Source: Bacteroides sp. 51 (lineage in GTDB: Bacteria; Bacteroidota; Bacteroidia; Bacteroidales; Bacteroidaceae). Taken from it: 64,000 bases of DNA. Position numbers and translations under genes: made by a program. Of the stretch, positions 41,006-50,584 are shown piece by piece. The notes beneath the pieces are model-generated. The model saw only the letters and a program-made list of their open reading frames with translations. It did not search any database and was not told the DNA's origin. The stretch spans positions 134,085 to 198,084 of the forward strand of contig NZ_QVMI01000011.1 in NCBI RefSeq assembly GCF_010500965.1, given 5' to 3'. Position 1 is the stretch's first letter, and the number at the start of each line of letters is the position of its first letter.

Positions 41006-42856
41006 ATGAAAAAGATATTTATAATATTATCCATCATAGGATGTTTAGCCGGAAGTTACTCCTGCCAGGATGACTTTTTGCAAAAGCCGGATATTTCAGG
41101 TACTGTTGACTTGGAGAAGATCTATTCTTCCACTAAAAATGCGGAGTCTGCCTTGTTCCGTTGCTATCGTGATGTGTTGAAACATGGATGGCCTACGGGT
41201 ATAGGATTGGGGCACGGTACATTAGGTGCCATTTCAGGAGAAGTCAGTAAAGGTTGGAGCTGGCATGCCACCTGGCAAATCTGTTCTGTAGGATTGATGC
41301 CTACACGACATACCAACTCAACGACAGGTAGTGCCGGTGCCGAGCATTTTGGCCAGAACTGGGAATATATCCGTGCTTGTTTCCTCGTGAAAGAAAATAT
41401 AGACCGGGTGCCCGATATGGACGATAAAATGAAAGGATACATCAAAGGTGAAGCTACGGCACTTATTGCTTATCGTTATATGGGAATGTTCTACCGCTTC
41501 GGAGGAGTTCCGATCGTAAAAGGATCGTTTATGCCTGAAGATGATTTGGCTATTCCACGTTTCTCACTACAAGAAACGCTGGATTATACGCTGGAATTGT
41601 TGGACGAAGCTTCAAATGCTTTACCCGATTCATGGGCAAACATTGGCGGTAACGGTATATATGTGGGTCGTATCACGAAAGGTGCAGCCTTAGCCATGAA
41701 AGCTCGTTTGCTTATGTTCGCTGCCCGTCCTCTGTTTAACTCAGCAACCCCTTATCTTGATTTTGACAATCCGGAAGATAATAGTCTTATATGTTTCGGG
41801 AAGGTTGATCCGGAACGTTGGCGCACTGCGATAGCTGCTAATGAAGCTGTATTAACCTGGGCGGCAGCTAACGGTTATGAGTTAATTAATACCGGAGGTG
41901 CAGGCGTAGGACAACCCAACCCGAACGCAGGAGAAGATTATGGTACTGCAACTTCAGTATTGAATAATAAAGAAGTGCTTTTATCTTATAAATTAGATGA
42001 AGATGGACAGATCGCTTTATACTATAATACTTCAGGAAATTATCCCGAAGCTACTCGTTCCGATAGCGGTCAGTCGGGTTTATTAACTAATCATTTGGAG
42101 AATTATTACGATAAAGACGGTAACGATATGGATTGGCCTAAAGTGGGCGAATCAAAACCTCGTCCGGCACAGAATTGGTTGGATAATATTGATAAAGTAG
42201 AACCCCGTTTCCGTATGGATGTATGTGCTATAGGGGTAGGTTCTTTAAGTAATCCGGGTATTAGTACCTGGCAACATACCGCTTGGGGGCGTCGGTTGGT
42301 GAACCTGGAAATCAATTCGGGTGCTACATCCGGACGATTCCCTGAAGCTTCACAGGTGGGATATGGCGCTGGCCCATCTACTAAATTCTATTATAAAGCG
42401 GGTTCAAGATTATGGTTCGAACCACCCTTGTTCCGCATGGCAGAGATCTATCTGAATCTGGCTGAGGCTTACAATGAGGCAGGCGATCCGGTAAATGCAT
42501 TGAAGAATCTGAATATGGTGCACAACCGGGCAGGTTTACCCTCTATTACCGAAACGGATAAGGAACAACTCAAGAGAAGAATCTGGCGTGAAAAAGCCAT
42601 AGAATATTTTCATGAGAACCATCGTTATTATGATGCAAAACATTGGAAACACCCTGAGATCGCAACGAATATTCATGGTGGACAGAAGCGGGAATTACAA
42701 TTCCGCGTGACGGCAAATTCCGGTTCCGCATCTGCTTTGATCGAATATTGGGATGCGAATGCATATGTTACTTACTGGCATCCGAAAATGTTTTTGGAGC
42801 CTTTCCTACAGGATGAAGTCAATAAGGGGATAATCGTTCAAAATCCGGGCTATTAG
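41006..42856 (+). CDS. SusD-like surface glycan-binding lipoprotein (first pair)
   Basis: This 616-residue SusD/RagB-family protein forms the lid of the preceding SusC channel. It has a lipoprotein signal (MKKIFIILSIIGCLAGSYSC), TPR-like helical sequence ('ALIAYRYMGMFYRFGGVPIVKG', 'EIYLNLAEAYNEAG') and the family end 'GIIVQNPGY'. It starts 13 bases after the SusC stop and is followed 33 bases later by a second SusC, so the two pairs form one block. The ATG at 41006 was chosen because the lipoprotein signal starts there. Confidence 0.93.
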   Translation: MKKIFIILSIIGCLAGSYSCQDDFLQKPDISGTVDLEKIYSSTKNAESALFRCYRDVLKHGWPTGIGLGHGTLGAISGEVSKGWSWHATWQICSVGLMPTRHTNSTTGSAGAEHFGQNWEYIRACFLVKENIDRVPDMDDKMKGYIKGEATALIAYRYMGMFYRFGGVPIVKGSFMPEDDLAIPRFSLQETLDYTLELLDEASNALPDSWANIGGNGIYVGRITKGAALAMKARLLMFAARPLFNSATPYLDFDNPEDNSLICFGKVDPERWRTAIAANEAVLTWAAANGYELINTGGAGVGQPNPNAGEDYGTATSVLNNKEVLLSYKLDEDGQIALYYNTSGNYPEATRSDSGQSGLLTNHLENYYDKDGNDMDWPKVGESKPRPAQNWLDNIDKVEPRFRMDVCAIGVGSLSNPGISTWQHTAWGRRLVNLEINSGATSGRFPEASQVGYGAGPSTKFYYKAGSRLWFEPPLFRMAEIYLNLAEAYNEAGDPVNALKNLNMVHNRAGLPSITETDKEQLKRRIWREKAIEYFHENHRYYDAKHWKHPEIATNIHGGQKRELQFRVTANSGSASALIEYWDANAYVTYWHPKMFLEPFLQDEVNKGIIVQNPGY

Positions 42857-42889
42857 GATATTCAGTATAATCATATAAGGACTAAAATT

Positions 42890-45772
42890 ATGAATAAACA
42901 ATATATTAAAAGCTTGCTCTTCGGATTCTTGCTTTCATTTGTTACACTCCATGTCATGTCTCAGGACATACTAGCAGACGGCGACAGCCTGGCTTCCCGT
43001 GCTGTAGTGCCTGGCAGTTTATTCTCAACAACGGATATTACCCAGACAGGGGCGGTATCGACCGTCTCGGGTGAAACGTTGTACAAGACTCCTACGGCAA
43101 ATATCACCAATACCGTATCAGGTAGATTACCCGGATTGATCGTAAATCAGGGTAACGGTACACCCGGTTCGGATGGAGCGGGTTGGTATATTCGCGGGAT
43201 AGGAAGCTATGCTCATGCCGGAGCCGCCAATACCATGAAATTCTATGTGGATGGCTTTGAAGTGAACCGCGAATACCTGAGCTATCTTACACCTGCTGAG
43301 ATCGGTAGTGTTTCTGTTTTTAAAGATGCGGCATCTTTATCTACTTTCGGGATGAAAGGCGCGAATGGTGTCGTATGGATTGAAACCAAAAGAGGTAATA
43401 TCGGCAAAATGAAAGTGAACTTTCAGGTTCGTTCGGGAATCCAGAACGCCATCAATATCAATAAACCACTCGATTCGTACGAATTTGCTAATCTGTATAA
43501 TCAGGCTATCAGCAATGATAACGGTATGGTCTGGACTCCAACATATAGCGATGATCAGTTGAATGCTTACAGAAACGGTACCGGAACCAATGTAGATTGG
43601 TATGATGAAGTTATGAAGAATAACGGTTCTTATACAGATGTTGATCTTTCATTTCGTGGAGGTTCGGAAATGATCCGCTATAACGTTGTTCTGGCTTATG
43701 CTAATCAACAAGGATTGTTTAATACATCCAATAGTGATGAGTCGTCTAATATCCGTTTCAGTAAATATAATGTGCGCACGAATTTAGATATTAATCTATT
43801 CAAGTATCTGGAAGCCAGTATTGATGTGGGTGGACGCCTGGAGGACAGGAATCGTCCGAACTATGCTACAAGCGATCTAATGAATAACCTGGCCAGATAC
43901 CCGTCGAATATCTATCCGGTTTATGATAACCTGGTTGTAGATGATTTAAGCAATTTCTCGGGTACAACGCTTTACCCCAATAACCCTGTGGGTTCTGTAA
44001 AAGGGTTAGGATGGAGAACAGATCGTCAGCGTATATTGCAAGGTAATTTCAAGTTTAAAGAGAAACTTGACTTTGTATTCGACGGGTTGTATTTACAGGA
44101 AGCCTTCTCATTTTATGTAAAATCCGTTGGTGGCTCAAGCAAGACTAAGAACTACGCCAGGTATTTTAATGGGGTTCCTCAGACAACAGATCAAACATCG
44201 ACCATTGTTGCCAGCAAACTCAGTGCAGATAATATGGATCAATGGATGCAGGCAGCCTTTACTGTAGGTTACGAAAACAGTTTTGGAAAACATGATGTCA
44301 ACGCAGCTTATAATTTTCATATTTCAGATTATAAAGGTGATGGTTTATTCGGATACAAATATCACTATCTGAATAATAATGGAAAAGTTAATTATGTCTA
44401 TGATAAGCGTTATGTAGCCGAATTCGGTTTCTCTTATTATGGAAGTGATGCTTATGCACCCGGTAACCGCTGGGGGGTCTATCCGGCTGTATCAGCAGCA
44501 TGGGTAGTGTCCAATGAAGCATTCATGCAATCTAATAAAGTGATAAATTTCCTGAAAGTTAGAGCATCAGCCGGTAAAACCGGTGGAGCCGAATCGGGTG
44601 AGAACAACTCGATGAGTTCTTTTGCATCGGATGGTCGTTATCTATATCAGCAGTACTATACGAACAGTATGGTAGGTAATTTCTTTCAGGGAAATGCTGC
44701 ACCTTTCAACGGACAGGAAACATTGGCACCGCTATTTATAGCCAATGAAAACGTATTTGCCGAGAAAAGTATGAAGTACAATGCCGGGATAGATATGAAG
44801 TTATTCAATAAACTCGACATAACTGTAGATGCGTTTTTGGACAAACGTACCGGTATCCTGACTATGGATAACTCAATCATGAATTATTATGGCCGTAATA
44901 TGCAGTTCAATAACGTAGGTAAGATGACCAATATGGGATTTGAAGCGAGTGCTGTTTTTGAAGATAAGATTGGCCATTGGAACTATTCATTATACGGAAT
45001 GGCAGCTTATGCAAAGAATAAGATTGATTATATGGCCGAGGTTGCACCGGCACATCCATATAACGCACGTACAGGTCGCGCTTATGGTACCCGGATTGGT
45101 TTGGAAGCCATTGGTTATTATCAGTTAAGCGATTTCAATGCCGATGGTTCTTTGAAAGCCGGTATTCCCGAGCCCATGTTTGGTAAGGTACAACCGGGCG
45201 ACCTTCGCTATAAGGATTTGAACAGTGATGAATTTATTGACCAGACAGACGTTACTGAGATCGGTAGCCCGTCTTATCCAAAATGGACGTATAGTTTTGG
45301 TGGTGATGTAGCTTATAAAGGATTTGATTTCTCTGTGTTCTTCACAGGTTCTGCCGGTGCTTCGGTTAGCTTGATTGATTACGGTGCGCAATCCAAAGCA
45401 TTTGTCAATAACGGTAATGCTTATGCTTGGGCTAAAGATGCCTGGGCATACTATCCGGAGCAAGGTATTGACAACAGGACAAATGCTAAATATCCCAGAC
45501 TGACTACTCAGGAAAATGAGAATAACTACCGGGCAAGCTCATTCTGGATACGTAAAAACGATTTCTTGAGACTTAAGAATATTGAACTGGGCTATGACTT
45601 CTGCCATCAGTTCGTGAAAAGATCGGGAATTTCCAAGCTTCGTTTATATGTGAATGCTATGAATCCCGTTACGTTCAGCAACTTATTGAAGGATTTCGAT
45701 ATGGACCCCGAAAGCAGATACGGTTATCCTGCGCTCAAGTCATATAATGTAGGTGTTCAAGTCACTTTTTAA
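42890..45772 (+). CDS. SusC-like TonB-dependent transporter (second pair), short N-terminus
   Basis: This 960-residue SusC-type importer goes from its signal peptide almost directly to the plug ('GAVSTVSGETLYKTPTANITNTVSGRLPGLIV', 'VSVFKDAASLSTFGMKGANGVVWIET' regions) and barrel, ending 'NVGVQVTF'. The carboxypeptidase-regulatory domain found in most SusC proteins, including the first one here, is absent. Its partner SusD gene starts 10 bases downstream. It probably handles a different or smaller product of the same polymer. Confidence 0.92.
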   Translation: MNKQYIKSLLFGFLLSFVTLHVMSQDILADGDSLASRAVVPGSLFSTTDITQTGAVSTVSGETLYKTPTANITNTVSGRLPGLIVNQGNGTPGSDGAGWYIRGIGSYAHAGAANTMKFYVDGFEVNREYLSYLTPAEIGSVSVFKDAASLSTFGMKGANGVVWIETKRGNIGKMKVNFQVRSGIQNAININKPLDSYEFANLYNQAISNDNGMVWTPTYSDDQLNAYRNGTGTNVDWYDEVMKNNGSYTDVDLSFRGGSEMIRYNVVLAYANQQGLFNTSNSDESSNIRFSKYNVRTNLDINLFKYLEASIDVGGRLEDRNRPNYATSDLMNNLARYPSNIYPVYDNLVVDDLSNFSGTTLYPNNPVGSVKGLGWRTDRQRILQGNFKFKEKLDFVFDGLYLQEAFSFYVKSVGGSSKTKNYARYFNGVPQTTDQTSTIVASKLSADNMDQWMQAAFTVGYENSFGKHDVNAAYNFHISDYKGDGLFGYKYHYLNNNGKVNYVYDKRYVAEFGFSYYGSDAYAPGNRWGVYPAVSAAWVVSNEAFMQSNKVINFLKVRASAGKTGGAESGENNSMSSFASDGRYLYQQYYTNSMVGNFFQGNAAPFNGQETLAPLFIANENVFAEKSMKYNAGIDMKLFNKLDITVDAFLDKRTGILTMDNSIMNYYGRNMQFNNVGKMTNMGFEASAVFEDKIGHWNYSLYGMAAYAKNKIDYMAEVAPAHPYNARTGRAYGTRIGLEAIGYYQLSDFNADGSLKAGIPEPMFGKVQPGDLRYKDLNSDEFIDQTDVTEIGSPSYPKWTYSFGGDVAYKGFDFSVFFTGSAGASVSLIDYGAQSKAFVNNGNAYAWAKDAWAYYPEQGIDNRTNAKYPRLTTQENENNYRASSFWIRKNDFLRLKNIELGYDFCHQFVKRSGISKLRLYVNAMNPVTFSNLLKDFDMDPESRYGYPALKSYNVGVQVTF

Positions 45773-45782
45773 ATGTACTGTT

Positions 45783-47480
45783 ATGAAAAGAAACAATAGA
45801 TATTTAATTCTCCTTTCGGCAGTGGTTATAACCCTGGCCGGATGTGATAACTTTTTAGATACGAGAATAGATACATTCACCACTCCCGATAGAGTGGAGA
45901 CAAGATACAATACTCTATGGGCTTTTGCCAATGCATTTTATGCCCCTTTGCAGTCTGGTTTTAATATAATGGACAATAATTTGTTTGCTTCAGCATCAGA
46001 TGAAGCACAGCAGACTGCTGCTGTTTCTAATGCTGCTATTTTCAACAAAGGAACAATCAATGCTAATATTAATCCATTGACCAGTTTATATAGCAACTAC
46101 TATGAAGGTATCCGGGCAGCACATTTCTTCCTGGATTATGCCAAAGATGGTGAAGAATTTCTGGCGCTTAACCGGGATACTTCGGGCATAGCAAATATTG
46201 AAAACCGGATTAATTATGAGAAAGATGTTCGCTCATTAAATTGGTACAGGGCAGAGGCGAAAGTAGCTATGGCCTACTATTATTCCGAACTGATAAAAAT
46301 GTACGGAGGTGTGCCGCTGGTTACTACCACGATGGATAAAGACCCGAATAAAGGAGCCATTCCCCGTTCTTCTTATGACGATGTGGTGACTCATATCGTA
46401 GGACTCATCGATTCTCAGTTGGATCACTTGCAAGTGGATTGGGCTACTCACCCTGATAATGTAGCCAGTAGGGCAGGGCGATTTGATAAAGCAACGGCTC
46501 TGGCTATCAAAGCCCGCACGTTGTTATATGCTGCAAGTCCACGCAATAATCCTGCTAATGATAAGGATAAATGGGCAAAAGCCGCACAAGCAGCTCACGA
46601 TCTGATTGTGTTTAAGAACTATACTATGCCGGCTAACCGCGATTATTCGGCTTATTTCTCAGGAACAGGAGCTTTGAATAATCCGGAGTCTATTTATCTT
46701 ATTCGTAAAACAGCATCAAATTCATTGGAAAAAGCAAACTATCCTATTTCTACACCAGGAGGTAATAGTGGTGTTACTCCTACCGAGAATCTGGTATCTG
46801 TTTATGAATATGTCGGTCCGGCCGATCCTTCCAATCCATATTTCAACAGAGATCCCCGTCTGGCTGCAACTGTTGTAACGAACGGAAGTAAGTGGAATAA
46901 CCGTATCATTGATCAATCTCCCGGAGGAAGCGATGATATGTCGAAAGCCAATACCAGCCGTACGGGATATTACCTGAAGAAATTCATGATTGATAATCTG
47001 AATTTAACGCAAGATGGTACCGCACAGCATTTATGGATAATGTATCGTTATGCTGAAGTCTTATTGAACTATGCTGAAGCCATGAATGAAGCCTATGGAC
47101 CCGATGCAAAACCAAGTGGTTTTACACTTTCGGCCAGACAGGCGTTGACTCAGGTGCGCAACAGTGCAAGTACTTCATTGGCTACGATAACAACGACCGA
47201 CCCGAATGAATTCAGGAATGCCGTAAAGCGTGAGCGTCAGGTGGAACTGGCTTTCGAAGACCATCGTTATTGGGATCTTATCCGTTGGAAAAATGCGGAT
47301 ACGGTGTTGAACAAACCTGTAAGAGGAGTCCGTGTTTCGAAAAATATGAATGATGTGTTTGTTTATCAAGTAGTTGATGTCGCTTCGAGAACATTTATGC
47401 AGCGCAATTATTATTTGCCGTTCTCACGTGCCGAAGTAGTAAACTCTAACGGTACATTAGTTCAGAATGATGATTATTAA
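45783..47480 (+). CDS. SusD-like surface glycan-binding lipoprotein (second pair)
   Basis: This 565-residue SusD/RagB protein has a lipoprotein signal (VVITLAGC), 'YRAEAKVAMAYYYSELIKMYGGVPLV' TPR-like helices, 'YRYAEVLLNYAEAMNEAYG' and the end 'SNGTLVQNDDY'. It begins 10 bases after the second SusC. Two lipoprotein genes follow in the positions where SusE/SusF-type surface binding proteins are usually encoded. Confidence 0.93.
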   Translation: MKRNNRYLILLSAVVITLAGCDNFLDTRIDTFTTPDRVETRYNTLWAFANAFYAPLQSGFNIMDNNLFASASDEAQQTAAVSNAAIFNKGTINANINPLTSLYSNYYEGIRAAHFFLDYAKDGEEFLALNRDTSGIANIENRINYEKDVRSLNWYRAEAKVAMAYYYSELIKMYGGVPLVTTTMDKDPNKGAIPRSSYDDVVTHIVGLIDSQLDHLQVDWATHPDNVASRAGRFDKATALAIKARTLLYAASPRNNPANDKDKWAKAAQAAHDLIVFKNYTMPANRDYSAYFSGTGALNNPESIYLIRKTASNSLEKANYPISTPGGNSGVTPTENLVSVYEYVGPADPSNPYFNRDPRLAATVVTNGSKWNNRIIDQSPGGSDDMSKANTSRTGYYLKKFMIDNLNLTQDGTAQHLWIMYRYAEVLLNYAEAMNEAYGPDAKPSGFTLSARQALTQVRNSASTSLATITTTDPNEFRNAVKRERQVELAFEDHRYWDLIRWKNADTVLNKPVRGVRVSKNMNDVFVYQVVDVASRTFMQRNYYLPFSRAEVVNSNGTLVQNDDY

Positions 47481-47501
47481 ATCGAATAAACTCAAGTTAA
47501 T

Positions 47502-48080
47502 ATGAAATTTGCTATATATAATAGATTCATTTTTGCCGTTATGATGTTATGTGCTATCGTAGTGGCAGGTTGCGAAGAGGGTGACGGAGATGCCGATTAT
47601 GGATTTGCTTACGTATATATCCCTCAGGCTACGGCTTCGGGTGGTTTAAATAATCATTATCCTGTGCCGAGTGGCAGTGGCGAGAATACCTACAACTTCA
47701 AGGTTGAAGGTGGTAAACTTAATATCTATTTAGGAGTGCTGCGTTCCGGTCTTATCTCCGGAGCTTCCGGATTTACGGTAGATGTTGCGGTGTCATCGAC
47801 TATGACGGAAGAGGCTGTAACATCTGGCGGGATAAACAATGCGCAGGCTTTACCTTCCGGTCTATACACCCTACCGGACAAGGCTACTGTACAAGCAGGA
47901 AAAGAAAGTACTTCCTTTTATTTATCTGTTGATATCAATGCGTTAAAAGGCGGTGCTTATGCCGGAAAGAACCTGGTGTTGGCTGTAGAAATAGCCAATC
48001 CTACCCATTATGAATTGAGTGATGAAAATACATCTGTTGTAGTAGTCATAGATGTGGATGCTGTACTGGATATTATATAA
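47502..48080 (+). CDS. Surface lipoprotein, DUF1735/SusE-position glycan-binding candidate
   Basis: This 192-residue lipoprotein (AIVVAGC) has a single beta-sandwich-like domain with 'YVYIPQATASGGLNNHYPVPSG' and 'VVVVIDVDAVLD', similar in layout to DUF1735/BACON-adjacent N-terminal domains of surface glycan-binding proteins. It starts 21 bases after the second SusD and is followed 21 bases later by a PKD-domain lipoprotein. It has no catalytic motif. A role in holding substrate at the cell surface is likely from position only. Confidence 0.65.
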   Translation: MKFAIYNRFIFAVMMLCAIVVAGCEEGDGDADYGFAYVYIPQATASGGLNNHYPVPSGSGENTYNFKVEGGKLNIYLGVLRSGLISGASGFTVDVAVSSTMTEEAVTSGGINNAQALPSGLYTLPDKATVQAGKESTSFYLSVDINALKGGAYAGKNLVLAVEIANPTHYELSDENTSVVVVIDVDAVLDII

Positions 48081-48101
48081 GACAATTTAAAACGTTTTGA
48101 T

Positions 48102-49289
48102 ATGAAAAAAATAGGATTCGGATTAATGACACTGGCACTTATCGGCTTGCTGAGTTGTCAGGATGATGATATCATTAGCTCTGTGGTTGTAGAAGGTTCT
48201 AAACCAACGTCGAGTTTTACCTTTTCACAAGAATTCCTGGCGGTTACGTTTACGAACACCTCTACCGATGCGGAGTCGTATTACTGGAATTTTGGTGATG
48301 GTACTTTCTCTACCGAAAAGTCGCCGGTGCATACCTATGTGGCGTCCGGAAATTACGATGTAACTCTAAAAGTAAACAGTGCTGCCGGTTATTGGGATGT
48401 GTCTGATAAAGCTTCTTTTTATGTTGCGGGGCAGGCGAAACCGTTCTTTACCTATACTCCGGGATTTGGTCTTAATGTAAACTTCGACGCAAGCAGTTCT
48501 ACGAATGTAAAGTCTGCCAGTTGGAATTTTGGTGACGGAAGTGATCCGGTGCAAGGTTTTGTAGTTTCTCATGAATTTCCGGCCAATGGAACATACGAAG
48601 TGACATTAACCGTAGAAGGTTTAACGGGCGATATTGAGAAGTATAAAGAAGCGATTGTGCTTGTTGGGGATTACAACCTGCTTAAAGGAAGTGATATGGA
48701 AGAATCTGCTGCCGATTACTGGTTCCTGGCGGGTGGAGTTTCGAATCCGTCGAATAATCCGCTTATTTATCGCTTTGGCTATAAAGGTGACGGGCCAAGT
48801 TTAGGAAGTGGTGGTTGTTTCGTATTTGAACATTATGCGAATGGCTCTGCCGGTCCTCGTTTATTTATCTATCAGCCGGTAAAGGTAGAAGCAGGTAAGA
48901 ACTATCTGTTTAGTGCCCATGTGAAGCTCCCGGCAGGAGCAGTAAGCTCGGCCTTACGGTTCTATATCGTAAGAGAGGATCAGCTTGATCCAAAAGGTGA
49001 GCCGATATTTAACAATAATGATAGAATGTACTACGAATTCAGTACCTGGGGCAACTGGGGTAAAGAGAACAATGGAACCGGCACGAACATCAACAAGTCG
49101 TTTGCTTATGACGGGGATCTTACCGCAAGCTTTATCTCTGGTTTAGCCCGCTATTCGGGTGGTACTAACGGAATATATACCGCTACACATACCGGAAAAG
49201 TTTTTGTAGGTTTCTCTAACTATGTTTCCTGGGCCGATTCCGGAGGCAACTGGTATATTGATGACGTTAAATTTGAACTTCAACCTTGA
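48102..49289 (+). CDS. PKD-domain surface lipoprotein (SusF-position, glycan-binding candidate)
   Basis: This 395-residue lipoprotein (LIGLLSC) has two PKD-type Ig domains, recognised by 'YYWNFGDGTFSTEKSPVHTY' and 'SASWNFGDGSDPVQGF' with their W-x-F-G-D-G cores (near 65 and 145). A C-terminal jelly-roll-like region follows (about 200-395, 'PRLFIYQPVKVEAGKNYLFSAHVK', ending 'NWYIDDVKFELQP'), resembling carbohydrate-binding modules. Domain order and operon position argue for a surface glycan-binding protein. It is followed by the composite REP element. Confidence 0.78.
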   Translation: MKKIGFGLMTLALIGLLSCQDDDIISSVVVEGSKPTSSFTFSQEFLAVTFTNTSTDAESYYWNFGDGTFSTEKSPVHTYVASGNYDVTLKVNSAAGYWDVSDKASFYVAGQAKPFFTYTPGFGLNVNFDASSSTNVKSASWNFGDGSDPVQGFVVSHEFPANGTYEVTLTVEGLTGDIEKYKEAIVLVGDYNLLKGSDMEESAADYWFLAGGVSNPSNNPLIYRFGYKGDGPSLGSGGCFVFEHYANGSAGPRLFIYQPVKVEAGKNYLFSAHVKLPAGAVSSALRFYIVREDQLDPKGEPIFNNNDRMYYEFSTWGNWGKENNGTGTNINKSFAYDGDLTASFISGLARYSGGTNGIYTATHTGKVFVGFSNYVSWADSGGNWYIDDVKFELQP

Positions 49290-49297
49290 TCATAAAT

Positions 49298-49425
49298 TTG
49301 AGGGTGTCATAAGTTAATACTGTAGGGGCGGTTCGCGAACCGCCCAATACACAGAATACACAGGAAACCATTTTCGGGCGGTTCGCGAACCGCCCCTACA
49401 GTATTAACTTTTGATATACCCTCAA
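49298..49425. repeat. Composite REP element with extended hairpin
   Basis: Two GGGCGGTTCGCGAACCGCCC palindromes flank the AATACACAGAATACACAGGAA-containing spacer seen at 11896-11981. The outer arms here pair much further (AAGTTAATACTGTAGGGGCG from 49311 with its complement ending at 49410, then TTGAGGGT with ACCCTCAA at the edges). It sits between the PKD gene and the GH20 gene and may act as an mRNA barrier or terminator inside the operon. Confidence 0.85.
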
Positions 49426-49441
49426 CTTAATTCTAACCCTA

Positions 49442-50563
49442 ATGAAACATATATTCTTAACCTTTTTATTTATCTGCTTCGTGCAAATGTCATTCGCACA
49501 GGCAGAACCTGCTAAGACCATTGATGATCGTATTCCGGTACGTGGCCTTGCTATTCCTGTTCCTTCTGTACAGGGATTAGATGCGTTCCTTCAATTCATT
49601 GAGAAAGACTTAGCTCCGGCTCAGTTCAATATGCTTATCCTTCGGGTGGACTGGAACTATGCATATGAGAATCATCCGGAACTCAGAAATCCTAACCCGC
49701 TGACCAAATCGGATGCTAAGAAGATATTAAGTGTTTGCAGAAAGCACAATATAAAAGTCGTTCCCGAAGTAAATTTACTGGGTCATCAATCCTGGGCAAA
49801 GAATACCTTTAAATTATTAAGTGTATATCCTGAATTTGATGAAACCCCACATGTTAAAACCGAGAACTATACCGAGTTTCCCAATCCCGACGGTTTGTAT
49901 TGCAAAAGCTATTGTCCGCTTCATCCCGATGTGCATAAAGTCGTTTTTGCTTTGGTTGATGAATTGATGGATGCTTTTGAAGCCGATTATTTCCATGCCG
50001 GAATGGATGAGGTTTTTTACATCGGCGATGACAACTGTCCGCGTTGCGGTGGCAGAGATAAGGCCGAACTGTTTGCCGGTGAACTCACCAAGATTCAAAA
50101 CCATTTGTCACAGAAGAACAGACGACTCATGATCTGGGGTGACCGTCTGATTGACGGTAAAACCACAGGAATCGGTATGTGGGAAGCCAGCATGAACCAA
50201 ACGTACCGGGCCATTGATCTGATCCCCAAAGAAGTCTTTATTTGTGATTGGCATTATAAACGCGCCGACCTGACCAATGTATATTTTGCCATGAAAGGCT
50301 TTGATGTAGCTTCCTGTTCATGGAATACCCCCGAAGCGGCAGCACAGCAAATCAAAGATATGGTTGATTTTCGCCAACGCTCCGTTCCGGTGATGGGAAA
50401 TCGTTTCCAGGGTCTTATTCAAACCGTTTGGGCGGGAGCCGATCGCTTCTTGCCGGTATATTATGATCCCGAAACTGATAAAGTTCAGGAGAAGGAAAAT
50501 CCACTAGCTTCCAATGCACGTACATTGAAACGTGTAATGCAGGAATTTGTGAAACTAAAATAG
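49442..50563 (+). CDS. GH20 family protein, minimal catalytic domain (secreted)
   Basis: This 373-residue secreted protein (signal ending 'QMSFAQA') consists of one GH20-type TIM barrel. Catalytic Asp189-Glu190 are in 'YFHAGMDEVFYIGDDNC', preceded by 'IKVVPEVNLLGHQSW' and followed by 'RLMIWGDRLIDGKTTGIGMWEAS'. A Cys pair 'CPRCGG' follows the catalytic pair. Single-domain GH20 enzymes of this length include endo-acting types as well as exo-hexosaminidases, so its mode of attack is open. It heads a short run with the second transacetylase-like gene and an acidic lipoprotein gene. Confidence 0.8.
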   Translation: MKHIFLTFLFICFVQMSFAQAEPAKTIDDRIPVRGLAIPVPSVQGLDAFLQFIEKDLAPAQFNMLILRVDWNYAYENHPELRNPNPLTKSDAKKILSVCRKHNIKVVPEVNLLGHQSWAKNTFKLLSVYPEFDETPHVKTENYTEFPNPDGLYCKSYCPLHPDVHKVVFALVDELMDAFEADYFHAGMDEVFYIGDDNCPRCGGRDKAELFAGELTKIQNHLSQKNRRLMIWGDRLIDGKTTGIGMWEASMNQTYRAIDLIPKEVFICDWHYKRADLTNVYFAMKGFDVASCSWNTPEAAAQQIKDMVDFRQRSVPVMGNRFQGLIQTVWAGADRFLPVYYDPETDKVQEKENPLASNARTLKRVMQEFVKLK

Positions 50564-50584
50564 AATTCAGTTTAAAACTACCCT

